From Monosiga brevicollis MX1 (taxonomy: Eukaryota > Opisthokonta > Choanoflagellata > Craspedida > Salpingoecidae), in assembly GCF_000002865.3 (NCBI RefSeq), contig NW_001865039.1, positions 240,673 to 304,672 on the forward strand: a stretch of 64,000 nt of DNA. The letters are read 5' to 3'. The position numbers and the translations under genes were made by a program. Under the pieces are notes generated by a model. It made no database searches. It was not told where the DNA came from and saw only the letters and a list, made by a program, of their open reading frames with translations. This document shows positions 11,504-22,414 of the stretch, one piece after another (the first letter of the stretch is position 1; each line of letters opens with the position of its first letter).

Positions 11504-14500
11504 TTAATCAGCGACGCTCTCGTCAACCTGCCAGTCAAAGTTGTAGGACGGTGCGTCGCTGTAGTCGCATATCTCCTGGTTGCGATTATACCGCCACATC
11601 TTGTGCTCGGTAAAACGGCGGATTTTAGCTCGAAGGCCCTATGCAGGCACACAAAAATGGTCAACAAAGCACCACGCTTTCGCCCAGGCCCCGCCCGCCT
11701 GACGATCCTGCAAAAGCCGGGTCTACATTCCCCCGCAAAGCCTGCTAGGCGCCTACCTTGACCCAGTTGTTGTGGAGCAGCACGAGTTGCGGTTGCTCCA
11801 CAGCAATGTCTGCAAGGCCCCAAAAGCCGCCCACAGCACCTGCCGGAAAGCGCTGCCGGTCCAAAAACTCCACTTCCAGCACAGCCTGTGTGGGAAAGAC
11901 GTTGCGCGGCGGTGTATACAAACACTTGTCGTCCCCCTGCGTCGTAGCACCCTCCTTGCCTCCGCACAGGATAATGTAAAAGCTTGGCTGCTCCGTCATT
12001 GTGGACGTGGCAGCGTGTGCAACCACCTGCTCCATGGCCACAATCGCCATGGGTGTGGCGCGCACGCGGTAAAAGCCTGCCACATTCAAACTGGGTTAGT
12101 TGCTATCCCTTTTGCGGCCCACCCCTCGACAACGGCCGCTGTGGCCAAAGAGATTCGAAGCAAGCCACCGAAAAACTGACCCGAATTGATGCGGAGGGGC
12201 CCATTTGCGGCCACTTCCTCGGGCCACGGTGCATTGCTTTGTACCACGAAATCACTATCGCGCGTGCACAACGCAACAAACTTAACATGAAGGTTTTTCA
12301 TCTCATCAAAGAGGACAAAGCAAGCCCCGCGCACATTCGACGACCACCCGTCCGGGACACACCCACCTCTTCATGTCGGCCAAGATGGGCAAGGGATTCT
12401 GAAACCAAAAGATATCCGTGTCTAACAAGCGGCCAAAGAGAAACACCAGCTTGAGACGCCCCGCAACCTCAGGCGCAAGCAGTTGGCCGCCAGTCAAAGT
12501 CAGCGCCTCACCTGTCCATGTGACATCGTAGCCCAGTTTCAAAATTTGCAGGACGACCTGAGACTTGAGCTTGGTCACCTACACCCATCAAAGCACACAG
12601 CAGTCAAAGTCAGCACCACCAGCCTCGACGCACACGTGCTCAAAAACTCACGCTGACCACCCCAACACGTACACACACATACACACACCTTTTTGAAGTG
12701 CTGTGAGCCATACTCCAGGTCATGCGATGTCAGTCCGGATATGTCCGAGGCTTGGTAGAAGAACACGGGTAGTCCCATGCGAAACCCAAACCGATACATG
12801 TCCTGTTCGATTTCAGGTGCTGGACGTGAGTGCGGAGGGCTCAATGTGTCCCAGGCGGTCGCTCGTGCCAAACTCTGCACCGGGTGCTGGTTGACCCAGT
12901 CGCCGTACCTCGTCAAACGCGGCAATGACAAGTTGATCATAAATACCCAGCTTGCGAAGTTGGCAGACAAAGTTCATGACAACATCGCGATACGCATAGC
13001 TGGCCCCAGTCACCAAAACGTGATTGTCACGGGCAACTACAGGCAACAGGTCCCGCAAGGTAAACGGTAGTCCATAGGCAGGCGGATGACCCTCCTCCGT
13101 CTACAAGAGCATTTGCCAGTGCCATATTAGCCGCCACCTCTCATTCCTGAGCCATCTTGGAGAGGGCGCGATGCTGGGAACGCACCTTGACGGGAATGTC
13201 AAACTTCTCGCGCTTATCAATGCTGATGCTAGCGCACTTGACTAGGTTTTTCTTGCGATCGTTCTCAAAGACCTCGACAATCTTCAGCCGACCCAAATCA
13301 ACATGATGTAGGCATCACCGTGAGCTCTCAAACATTCTCGGGCATGAAGCGAGAGGCTGCATTAGCAAATTGACAGGCCTCACCTCGGGATCATTCTGGG
13401 TATTGAGCGCAAAGGCATTGTGCTCGCAGGGACATAACCCGGGGCGCAAGCGCTTGAGCAGACACATGCCCCCTGGTTCCATGCAGGACACTAGCTTCCA
13501 AGGAGCATGTAGTGTGGTGCCATCCTGATTGCGATATGAGCCATAGGTCAACGCTAAATGGGCGTTGTGAAAGATCTGCGCCACAGGACCCATTACCCAG
13601 AGGCACATGAATTGAGCATGGCGTGCAAGAGCAAGACAAAAGATTGCGTTCACACTGGGCCAGGGACAAGAGCTCGTACCATCCAATCTGACGTCTTGGA
13701 TTTCATCCAAAAGGTGCCACCGCCCGTGTTGCGCTGAACGACGCCACTGGCACTTGTATAGTCGTGCTGTACGTGAACGGCAACGACCGACTAGGTGACG
13801 AAAAAGACAGACAGGAAGGGAAGACTGAGGCAAGCATGGCGCTCCATCACAACGTGCCCGTCTTGCAATTGGCAAAGGTTGATGGTGGCACCAAGTTTCA
13901 GACCTCGGTCGTGTCGACGACGTCGCGATAGCCAGCTTGAATCACTTCGTGCACAAACCAGTTGTCAAACTTGCTTTTGCCTGTCATGTGGGTAACATCG
14001 TACCGAGGCGTAAGCTGTCAGAAAAAAAAAAAAAAGAGAGACAGACAGAGACAGACACAGACACAGAGAGGAGAAGAAGGGTTTGTTTGGCGAATTGGTC
14101 CGGGAAACGTGTCAAAGCACTTCACCCGACCTCGAATAAAAGGAGGCATGATGCCATGAAAAAGACGCTTGCCCGAATTGCTCCAAACAAAATAATCCTG
14201 ACCCACGGCCCGAGTCATTTGTGGTGGGTGATTGGTGAACGCAAATCTCAAAGACGCCAGCCGACCCAACCAAGATGGACACAAGCATACCAGACCACCA
14301 GCTGTGTGCAACGTGCCCTTGGTCTTGACGTAACCCATGAAGGCTGCCTCATTAAAGTCGGGACGTGCGGGCTCATACATTGGAGGCAACTCGTCGAGGT
14401 CGTATCTACAACCAACAAGACGGGGTGGGCCGTGTCAAGGGAATGGGACGCGGAACATTGAACGCCCACTGCAGAGCCTAAGCATGATGTATAGATGCTT

Positions 14501-15404
14501 TGGTCGAGCGTACCGAGCGCCTGTGATAAACCAGTCGGTAAACTGGGAGCGGACTTTGGCGATGGCATCGGGTAGGCTCTGAGTAAGGAGAATGTCGCTA
14601 TTGACAATCACGCTCACGTCTGTGTCCCACTCGCTGGCCAAGTGGACCAAGGAGCCAGCCAGAGGCAGCATCTCTAAGCACACAAACACACGCGATACGC
14701 AAAGAGACCGTGTGAGATGACCGTGATGCCAAATCTGCAATCGCGGTGTGCGTCCTCGGCCAGTGTGGATAGTTTACGTACTAAAGTTCATGTCAAGATG
14801 GCGGGAGATAACGCAGCCAAATTCGGCCGCCACGTCTTCGTACCCAGCACCGTAGCCGACCAGAACAATCTCGGGTTTGGGTTCTAGCTTAACCCAGGAC
14901 TCGATAGCTCGGCGCTAGAAGAAAAAAAAAAAACACGCAACAACACCATCATGCAAGAAAAAGAAGCATGTAGCTCAATGTGAGAACGGGCAGGTCAATG
15001 TGAGAAACGTCAGTATGCTGAGATCGAATGTTTGCGCTTGGTGCCGCCCCCCTTTCTTTTGAGCAGGAAGGGGGGGGGCGTGACCGAGAAGGCAAACACG
15101 GGTCGGCCAGAGCGTGCGAGAGGAAGCGCTGGATGTGATGCTTGCAAACAGATACCTGGATGCGCGCGGGAATTCCATCGAACCCTTGTGGAGTAATGAA
15201 GATGGTCCAGCGAAAGTTATAATCCCAGCCCTGGTGGCTTGCGGGAGCACCAGACCAAGGCGCCAGAGCCCGACGGCCAACGGCACTCGTGCCACGAGCC
15301 GAAGACCACCCGACTGGCACTGCACCCAAGTAGATTGCTGCACAGGCTAGCGCCAGCAGAATTGCAACGGCGCCGACCGTGGGCCGACAGCTGCGGCGTG
15401 ACAT
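11504..15404 (-). CDS. Type II membrane protein with two glycosyltransferase-like domains, 16 exons
   Basis: Exons at 15156-15404, 14782-14914, 14514-14673, 14291-14405, 14126-14197, 13904-14014, 13680-13790, 13384-13575, 13186-13281, 12909-13100, 12689-12802, 12512-12578, 12367-12421, 12181-12254, 11757-12076 and 11504-11638 give 731 residues with all phases matching. An ATG 30 bases upstream (15434) is also in frame. Residues 9-30 form a signal-anchor typical of Golgi enzymes. The first domain (about 84-330) has AIESWVKLEP, VIVNSDILL, DYFVW, PPFIRGR and KFDNWFVHEV, a pattern resembling GT-A-like sugar transferases. The second (about 415-690) fits the nucleotide-diphospho-sugar transferase family PF03407: VTGASYAYRDVVMNFV, KLKSQVVLQILKLGYDV, the DxD-type DTDIFWFQNP (538-540) and the terminal LLHNNWVK. 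It probably glycosylates secretory-pathway substrates. Donor and acceptor are unknown. Confidence 0.85.
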
Positions 15405-15952
15405 AATGTCGACTCGCTTGCGGCATACAAACACTGCAAGGCAGCTAAAGTTTTGTTCACGTCACTCGCGCTCGCGGAAACGGTAGCTCGCCCGAATGAA
15501 CCGACGAGAAAAAAAAACCCCAAGACTTGGTCAAAAGATGCTGAAAGGGCAGGTGGGTGGCTATTCAATATAAGGTGACTGCCTTGCTATTTACGGCGGG
15601 AGACGGGGGAGTACGGCTTGTTCTGGCCTTGGTTCAGAAAGTCAGGCAAATCAGCGGGCAGCCAGCTGCTCGGGCAGGCACTCGAGAAAAAGGAGCAGAA
15701 GCGAGGGCATGCACACAACCCAACATTGCGCGCTTGCCGTGTGTGCAAATCTTTGCTAGCGCGCAAACCTTTCTGTGTTGGGGTCAAGGCGCGCATGAAA
15801 GGGATGTATTGCCTCTCACTTCTTGAATTAAGTATGGCCAAAGTTTTGTGCATGCATGCAATCTTTGCTTGTTAGCCGTCAATGTAGGACAAGATCTTGT
15901 CGCCGCGTTTTATCGTCGGTTGATGATGGCAAAGAGGGGATCACCACACACG
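15405..15952. other. Intergenic, upstream of the glycosyltransferase gene
   Basis: No gene was recognised in this 0.5-kb stretch. The first part holds the 5' flank of the glycosyltransferase gene, including the alternative in-frame ATG at 15434. Confidence 0.4.
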
Positions 15953-16612
15953 TTACATGCTATCTGGTGTATCGAGTACCTGGGCGGGCCGGAGGAGGTC
16001 GTGCACTGAGGACACGAGGGCCACAAGAGCAGGAAACCCGGGATCCAGCAGAATTCCGGGCAAGGCAGCTGCTAAAGCGGCCGGATCCTCCACCGGCGGC
16101 GCACAACCAGGATCGCGACGCAACCACTCGAAAATTTGTTCGTGTTCGGTGGTCCAGCGCAAGGTTGGGGCGGCATGGCTGGGAGAGGTATTGGTGGCCA
16201 CGGTTGTCCGCATCAACGCCATTCTATCACAACCATCAGCAAACTGGCCCTCGGTGCTGTCACAGCTCGGACGACCAAGCGCGAGGCGGCGGCAAGGGCC
16301 TCGAGGCACGGCGGCTGCCAGCCCCGGCTGGACCAGAAGCTGACCTTCGGGCTCTGCCGATTCCGACAATGTTGAAGCTGGAGACGTCGCAAGAAGCACG
16401 GGACTGGCAGGTGCTGGCACTGACGCCTCTCTAGGCAGGGGCACGGGAGCGGTGTGCGTAGCGATTGCCATTGGATGTTGCGTGCGGCTAGATATGGAAG
16501 ATGGAGCCGTGTTGACCCAGGGCGGCGAAGCAATCTGGGTGCATGTTGGTCGCTCCATGTTGGAGTCCCGCGACAGCGACAGGGCCGTTGTTGGTAGAGT
16601 TGGGTGAGCCAT
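15953..16612 (-). CDS. Hypothetical intronless protein
   Basis: An open frame from the ATG at 16612 encodes about 219 residues rich in Pro, Ala, Ser and Thr (MAHPTLPTTALSLSRD at the start). A more ordered-looking tail follows (TLRWTTEHEQIFEWLRRDPG, ALVALVSSVHDLLRPAQ). No known domain was recognised. The helical WxxEHEQIFEWLRR segment is the only part that looks structured. The frame stays open upstream to about 16711 without an ATG, so an upstream exon around 16760-16940 is possible. Codon composition resembles nearby real genes, but expression is unproven. Confidence 0.35.
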   Translation of the reverse strand: MAHPTLPTTALSLSRDSNMERPTCTQIASPPWVNTAPSSISSRTQHPMAIATHTAPVPLPREASVPAPASPVLLATSPASTLSESAEPEGQLLVQPGLAAAVPRGPCRRLALGRPSCDSTEGQFADGCDRMALMRTTVATNTSPSHAAPTLRWTTEHEQIFEWLRRDPGCAPPVEDPAALAAALPGILLDPGFPALVALVSSVHDLLRPAQVLDTPDSM

Positions 16613-18315
16613 GTTTGAGCCGGGCAGTCTGCCATACCCCCACCAAACCAGCACCAATCGATGATGAGCAAGGTGGGTCAGCTGATTCAGCGGGCATTGG
16701 CTCAAGAGCAATGCGATCGAGGCGACAGCAAGGTTTGGAACCTGAAGCCTGGGTGGAACGTCACGCTGGTAGTCGTCGCCCCTGCGCCGAGCGCTGGCAC
16801 GTTTGGGTAGTACTCAAAGATGTATTCGATTCTGCCGCCGTGCGCACGTGCAGGGCGCCCGCGCCGCCAATGACAGGTGAGGCCCCACCTGTCGATTCGA
16901 TGTGTGGGATGTGCACCATCAGGACCGAGTCGGATGCAGACACACACCAACTTGGTCGACGCTTGGGCCGAGCTTTGCGCCACTCGGGAGGACCGTGGCG
17001 GTGCAGGATAGATCTTCTTTTGTACCTCGTTTGCTGCGCCTACGTCAAAGAAGAATACAATTCATGAAACTTAGAGGCAAAGTAAAATAGCCGACGGACC
17101 CAGTCAGCAACAAACGCCTCTCATCACTCCGCATCTACCTCCCCATCGCCATGCCGCTGCCGGTTCTTTTTTCCCCTTTCTTGGCTTCTTTGCCTGGTTT
17201 TAACCTTTTTGTGGGTTTTGACGTCGACGAGCAAAAGGGCCGGGACACAAATTTGTCGACAAATCGTCCATCAAAAAGCGCGGGAAATTTTTAAAGTGTG
17301 AAATAATGCGTCATTTTAGGAGGGATGCTCGACTCGTGTGCAGCTGCCACACCACACCTCGGCAGCATCCTGGCGTATCGAAACGAAAACGATGATGGCC
17401 CATGATCATCGTTCGTGCTCCGTCCCGCCATCATGCAGGGCCGACCGACCATTGTGTGAATAACCTCATTGCCAACATCTGTTGGCTTCTTACCAACCCC
17501 CTGGTTCTTATGATGAGGGTGCTGATGATCATCATTGTTCACGACACACAAGGAAATGCTGACATTGAAGCTGTCCGGCGTTTGCGTGTGCACATCAGAG
17601 CACGTGCATGTCACGGCAAGTGTCACGCTCTTTGGCACAATGAGCCGGGTGTTGGGTGTCTCGGGTGTCAAGCGCCCCGGTCGCTCGATGTTTAGACTAG
17701 GCAGGTGCATGTGAGAGGAGGTTGGAACTTTGTTATTCCTAACTGTAGAACTCAATTTCTTGAACTCGGCTAGCACATGAGACAAGTCAAGAGGGGCAAA
17801 CGAAAGAAAAGTAAACGAAAACACTGGAAAGATTGTTCTACAAGTCAACGAGTGCCCGGCTAGCGGGAAGAGGAGGGGGAGAGGCGTTGGAGCAACAAGG
17901 CCCAACCGCCTGCGCCAGCCTCCTGAGTGTACACACATCGCAACAAGCATTCAAGTACGCAGTACTCAGCCGGACAAAGACTTGATGTTTTCTTCGCATC
18001 AAGAAACACAGCAACAAAAAAGATAAACAGAAAGAGTCGAATATAGTCACAGGAGAAGACCGCGGGCCCTTTATAAAAATGATCATCGATAAGAGTACAG
18101 CGACAAAACTAAAGGAAGGAACACAAAGTCATGCGACATGACTGCAAGCCCCGGCCCGCTTCGGGCAATGGCGAAGGGAGCCAAGGGGAGTTGGGATCGG
18201 TCAGGCCTTCAGTCGATGAAGATCAGCGCGGCAACTCAAGAAGGCAGGGCTCATCCTGCCACCATCGGACATGCCATCAAGAGGAGACGATACGTCGATC
18301 ATCCACGGTTTTTCT
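16613..18315. other. Intergenic
   Basis: No recognisable gene. A 219-codon minus-strand frame at 17291-17950 starts with ATG but has no domain or compositional support. The stretch at 17080-17300 is AT-richer and looks like non-coding flank. Confidence 0.45.
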
Positions 18316-19020
18316 TTAAGAGATGATAACGTGGCGATGCGGTGCCTGAGACTGCACGGAGTAGGCATGGGAGAGCTCAAAGTCCTCGGGGTCGTGGGCG
18401 CCGGGGCTATGCTGGTGGCCTTTGGCCTCGGTGAGGTCAAATGTGACGTGTGGCGCATGTGCCGGGTGATCGAGGTCGCAGTAGGACATGTCGCCCAGCG
18501 CCGAATCGCAGCTATGGGCCTCGTCGTGATCGACGCAGGTGGGTCGATAATGCGAGGGGCAGGGAACCTCCAAGGGGCTGCTGGTGTGCATCTCAAAGTC
18601 ATCGAGCGGGTCGGCGTCCTCGTCGTCTGCCTCGCCATCGAGGTCGGATGTGTCGAGCAGCTCGCTGTCAAAGTCACTGATGGGGGTAGCGGCCAGCGCA
18701 TCGACGTCAACGCCGGGGCGGAAAAAGGTATCCTGCAGCCCACGCCACATGCAGCGCTGCAAGAGCATCTTGCGAAGCGGAGTGTCTTCCTCGCGGGCGA
18801 GGGCAAAGTTCTTGTCGTAGGCCACCTGGACAAGTCCACCGAGGGTCTGATGAAAGGCGGGTGCCGAATTGCGGCGGGTGGGGATGGGACTGCGACTGGA
18901 GAAGGGCGCTGACGCGCGGCGGGAGCGGGGGCTCATGTTATTGGTGCTGTTGGTGACGGGTGAGGAGTGGCGGCGCAACGATGAAGAAATGACGGGCGCT
19001 GGATGATTAGAGTTATCCAT
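18316..19020 (-). CDS. Intronless protein with TL-AY-KN / WRxLQxxFF module (family copy A)
   Basis: A single exon from the ATG at 19020 encodes 234 residues. The N-terminal 55 residues are Ser/Arg-rich with three RRxS motifs (LRRHSSPV, RRASAPF, RRNSAPAF). A module at about 59-125 follows: TLGGLVQVAYDKNFAL, then a short loop, then LLQRCMWRGLQDTFF and a TPISDFD end. The C-terminal half is very acidic (DLDGEADDEDADPLDDFE) and His/Asp-rich. The module recurs in the intronless genes at 43.8 and 49.9 kb, which argues that this is a real gene and part of a family. I do not recognise the module from any described domain. A role as a phosphorylated, partly disordered regulatory protein is only a guess from composition. 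Confidence 0.7.
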   Translation of the reverse strand: MDNSNHPAPVISSSLRRHSSPVTNSTNNMSPRSRRASAPFSSRSPIPTRRNSAPAFHQTLGGLVQVAYDKNFALAREEDTPLRKMLLQRCMWRGLQDTFFRPGVDVDALAATPISDFDSELLDTSDLDGEADDEDADPLDDFEMHTSSPLEVPCPSHYRPTCVDHDEAHSCDSALGDMSYCDLDHPAHAPHVTFDLTEAKGHQHSPGAHDPEDFELSHAYSVQSQAPHRHVIIS

Positions 19021-22000
19021 GTCTTGTGAACGAGCCAGGGCGTTGTTGCAAGCAAAAGCAGATGACGCGGTGCCGGAAAGAAAAATTGGAGCGACTGCTC
19101 TTTGAGGTTTGGTGTTCTTTTGGAGGCAGCCGGCGAGTTGTTGGCGGGCTGCGGTTTTGTTCCGTGGGGCGCTGGGCCACTGAAGCACCACAGTTCAAGG
19201 TGGGTGCGGATGCCCTTTTGGCTAAAGCTGTGGTCCAAGTCGTGGTTGAGGTTGGTCCAACGTTGGTCAAAATGGTGTTGTTTCTCAAGGTCAATGTTCA
19301 GGGTGTTATCGAGGAGCGGGGCGAGTCGTAAAATGCCACCTCTCCCGTGCCATCCACCACTTCCACTCTCTCTCTCTCTCTTTTTCTCTCTTTCTCTCTT
19401 TCTCTCTCTTTCTCTCTTTTCTCTCTCTCTTTTGTTTCTTCTTGTTTTTCTTTTGTTTTGGTACTTTGCCTCTTTTGTCATGCTTGTAAGCCAACGTAGG
19501 GTCGGGTAACATTGAGAATCATCATCATCATCATCATCACACGGCTCATCCTCAACTCTCTCTCTGGTTGTCAGATGAAACCAAACTCTGCTGTGTGTGT
19601 TGTGTTTCTGTGTGTTTCTGTGTGTGTGTGTGTGTGTGTGCTTGGTCTCGAGTTGTGCGACACGCGACGTGCAGAGGGCCCAAACTCGTTCACCCCTGCT
19701 TGGGGGTTGGGGGACAATGGGAAAAGGGGGCCAAACTGCGGGACCGAGACTGGAATGCTTGGTGTCGCTGCCCATGATCCCCACGACACGGCGAGTTCAG
19801 GCGAGGGATTGCTCCTGGTGCGGGCTGCGCCGGGCCGTCCGCCCGCCTGGCACATAAAGTCCGCGACGCTGCGCACGTCCACGTCTACGTATCAGGGGCA
19901 GGATCGTGATCTCAGCCTTTGTTGACGTGTCGACGGCGCTTCCGAGGCCCTTGTCCCATCACGGCAGCACCAAGGGAATGGGAAAGGGTGAGCAGGACAA
20001 GCGAACAGACCAGTTTACAGCCAAACACCAAAACATGTCCCAAGTGCCCCCAAAAGCCCAAGAACGATGCCGCTCGCCATCACATGCGTTCTCACCTCCG
20101 GGCGTCCATTGAGGGTACGAACCTGCTCCCTTGCTGCTGCTGGGGTAAGAGCAACCCCGACCTGGTGGCGGGCGTCAAGCTTGACTGCACGCCCACCAAC
20201 CCGAGTCGACTCTGCGGGGCGGGCTATGGGTAATCTTGTGGGGGAACGGTCTGTATCTGGATCGTGGTGATTGTGAGTGACGCGGCAGGGTCCATGGGGA
20301 GTGGCTGGGTGGCCATGGGCGCGCCCTGAACCACGATGCGTGCCTCTGCAGCTCGCGCGAGCGACACAGGGTTGGTTGATGGGTTGTGCGGACTCTACCA
20401 CGCTGCAGGACTCTTTCTGGCCCTCAACCCCTGAGCCTCCCGACGCACTTGGCGCAATGACGCCCAAGCTTGATCCCTCGGTCTCTAGAATGCGCTTCCA
20501 CCTGACGACCTCGGGCCGTGTGTTTGGCGACGAAAGATCGACACGATGCCGCGAGCCGGCAGCGGTGTGCTCTTCTGAAGAAGAAACCATGACGCCCGGC
20601 TTTTTGGCCCCAGGCAGTATGCATCACCCCACCACACCCCTGGTATGGGCGCTGTGAGCCGACCTTCCCCGCTTTTGAAATCGGTTCGAGTTTTCGCGTG
20701 TGTGTTTGGCTTGTTCTTTTGCCTGTGCAGAAATCAGTCAGGGGGACTAGGTGTGGAATAGGGCACCGTAGACGTCAACAAGCATCCTTACAAGAGAAGT
20801 TTTGTCCACCTTATGGTCCAAGCCAACAAACAGAGGTAATGGTAATAAACAACACGATGAATGAACGTGTATCTGATGGTGATCATCTCCCTGAACCACT
20901 GCGCTTGCGCCTCGCAGTCTTGATTCGTCTTTGGGTAAATCCCCATCACACCCATTGAGTGTGCCTGTTCGCACACATGTCCACACTCAAAAGAGCATGG
21001 AGCATGGAGATGTCAGTCAGTTCGTGAAGGCGCCGTTGGAGATGCTTGATCACCGTCGTCGCGATGATGATGATTGCTTTTCTCCCTTGACTCGCTTGTC
21101 AAACCCTCTTCCAGTTCGCCCTGCGCATCATGTCCTTCTGCGTCGCACCTGTCCGCTCAAGACCCGTGTGTGGCCGTTGATCACCGCTCTGCTGCGACGC
21201 ATGATAACAAAAACGCGGAGAACGCTCGAGACATGCTGACGAGGGAGGAAGAGCAAAGGAGGAGCGTGTCACGAGACAGGCCGCCTTGACGCTGTGTGTG
21301 TGCGACAGCGCCTGTATTTGACAGGTCATGTGAGGACCTGCCCGTCAAGCACAACGCGCGCTCGCGCGCGCGCGCGCCATCTCCCTGCCATTTGCTCGAA
21401 CGCTCACAGGTGCGACCATCGAGCATCACCCCAAGCCGTGCCAGATCGGCAGCTCCCAAACACTCGATCCCAAGACTCGTGATCCCCAGACGAGGCCCTT
21501 CCCCAACACACAAATGGGTGCCGCCCATAGCGTACGCACAAGTCGCCAGCAACATCCCCAGCCGCATACCATCTGTGCAGGCTTTTGCCGACAACACGGT
21601 CGCCGCCCTTTCTATGACAATTGACACCCAGATGTTCAAAAACAAATCTACTGGAATCGTACTTCCACTACGACAAGCATCCATCCGGATGTAGATCAGA
21701 TTCATGCTGCGCGCTCGCATACGCACACGATTCGCCGGCCTCGAAACGTACAACTCGCCCCATAACCTTAGCCCTGACACTCTTGTCCGCACCTCATGCA
21801 AGAACCCATAGGCAGACTGCAATGCCTTGCCCATGCACATTCACACTGGCGCGTTCCACTTTAAAGAAACAATCGATCCCTGGTGTTGCTTTGTCTGCGA
21901 CCACAGCCACCATAACATCGCCCAGCATCAAATGTCATGTTGCCTCGGTTCGAAACGTGCGTGCGTCACCACCATGATCGGCGTTGAATCGATCACCGAC

Positions 22001-22414
22001 CCCAATGTCTTTTGACATGAGCCGATTGACCATGTGTGCTTGTCCAGTTTTTTTTTTTTTTCTTTGTAATTTCAAATTTGAGTCACGTGTGACGCATCTG
22101 AAAGAGTTGTCCCTCACGCTGGTTCATCGGCGCACGGGTCACAACACTTGGCACAATCTGAACAACGAATTGGGCAAAGCATCATCAGACCCATCCATCG
22201 TGACGGGACCATAGACCGTGTGCCAACAGACTGTTATTATCGACACAAACACTCGCATTCACCGTTTGCACTATGAAACATGAACAGCATTGCTCTGGCA
22301 CATTCACATGTCGCCGCACGCGCAGCGTGCAGGGGCCAAATCCAGTCTACAATGCACAAAAACATGTACAACGTGCCTCCCTTCACACCGCCGTGGATGC
22401 CCACGTCGCTGCAG
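19021..22414. other. Large intergenic region, no convincing gene
   Basis: It contains (CT)n-rich sequence at about 19370-19436, a (CAT)n run at about 19520-19540, (TG)n at about 19618-19640 and a (CG)n run at about 21359-21377. Open frames exist (for example 20015-20590 and 21181-21840, both minus) but lack recognisable domains, and no exon chain could be built. The 3' end abuts the stop of the C2 gene. Confidence 0.45.
21359..21377. repeat. (CG)n alternating purine-pyrimidine run
   Basis: A short, almost pure CG alternation. Such runs can adopt left-handed DNA. No gene is attached to it. Confidence 0.8.

Noticed and set aside
17291-17950. 219-codon minus-strand open frame beginning with ATG
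   Set aside because: No domain, erratic composition and no partner exons. GC-rich DNA gives frames of this size by chance.
20015-20590. 191-codon minus-strand frame ending in a hydrophobic segment (GIVLGLLGALGTCFGV)
   Set aside because: The hydrophobic end looks like a signal peptide but sits at the wrong end and is followed at once by a stop. The rest looks like random high-GC translation.
21181-21840. 219-codon minus-strand frame
   Set aside because: No recognisable motif. It contains translation of the (CG)n run, so it is probably a chance open frame.
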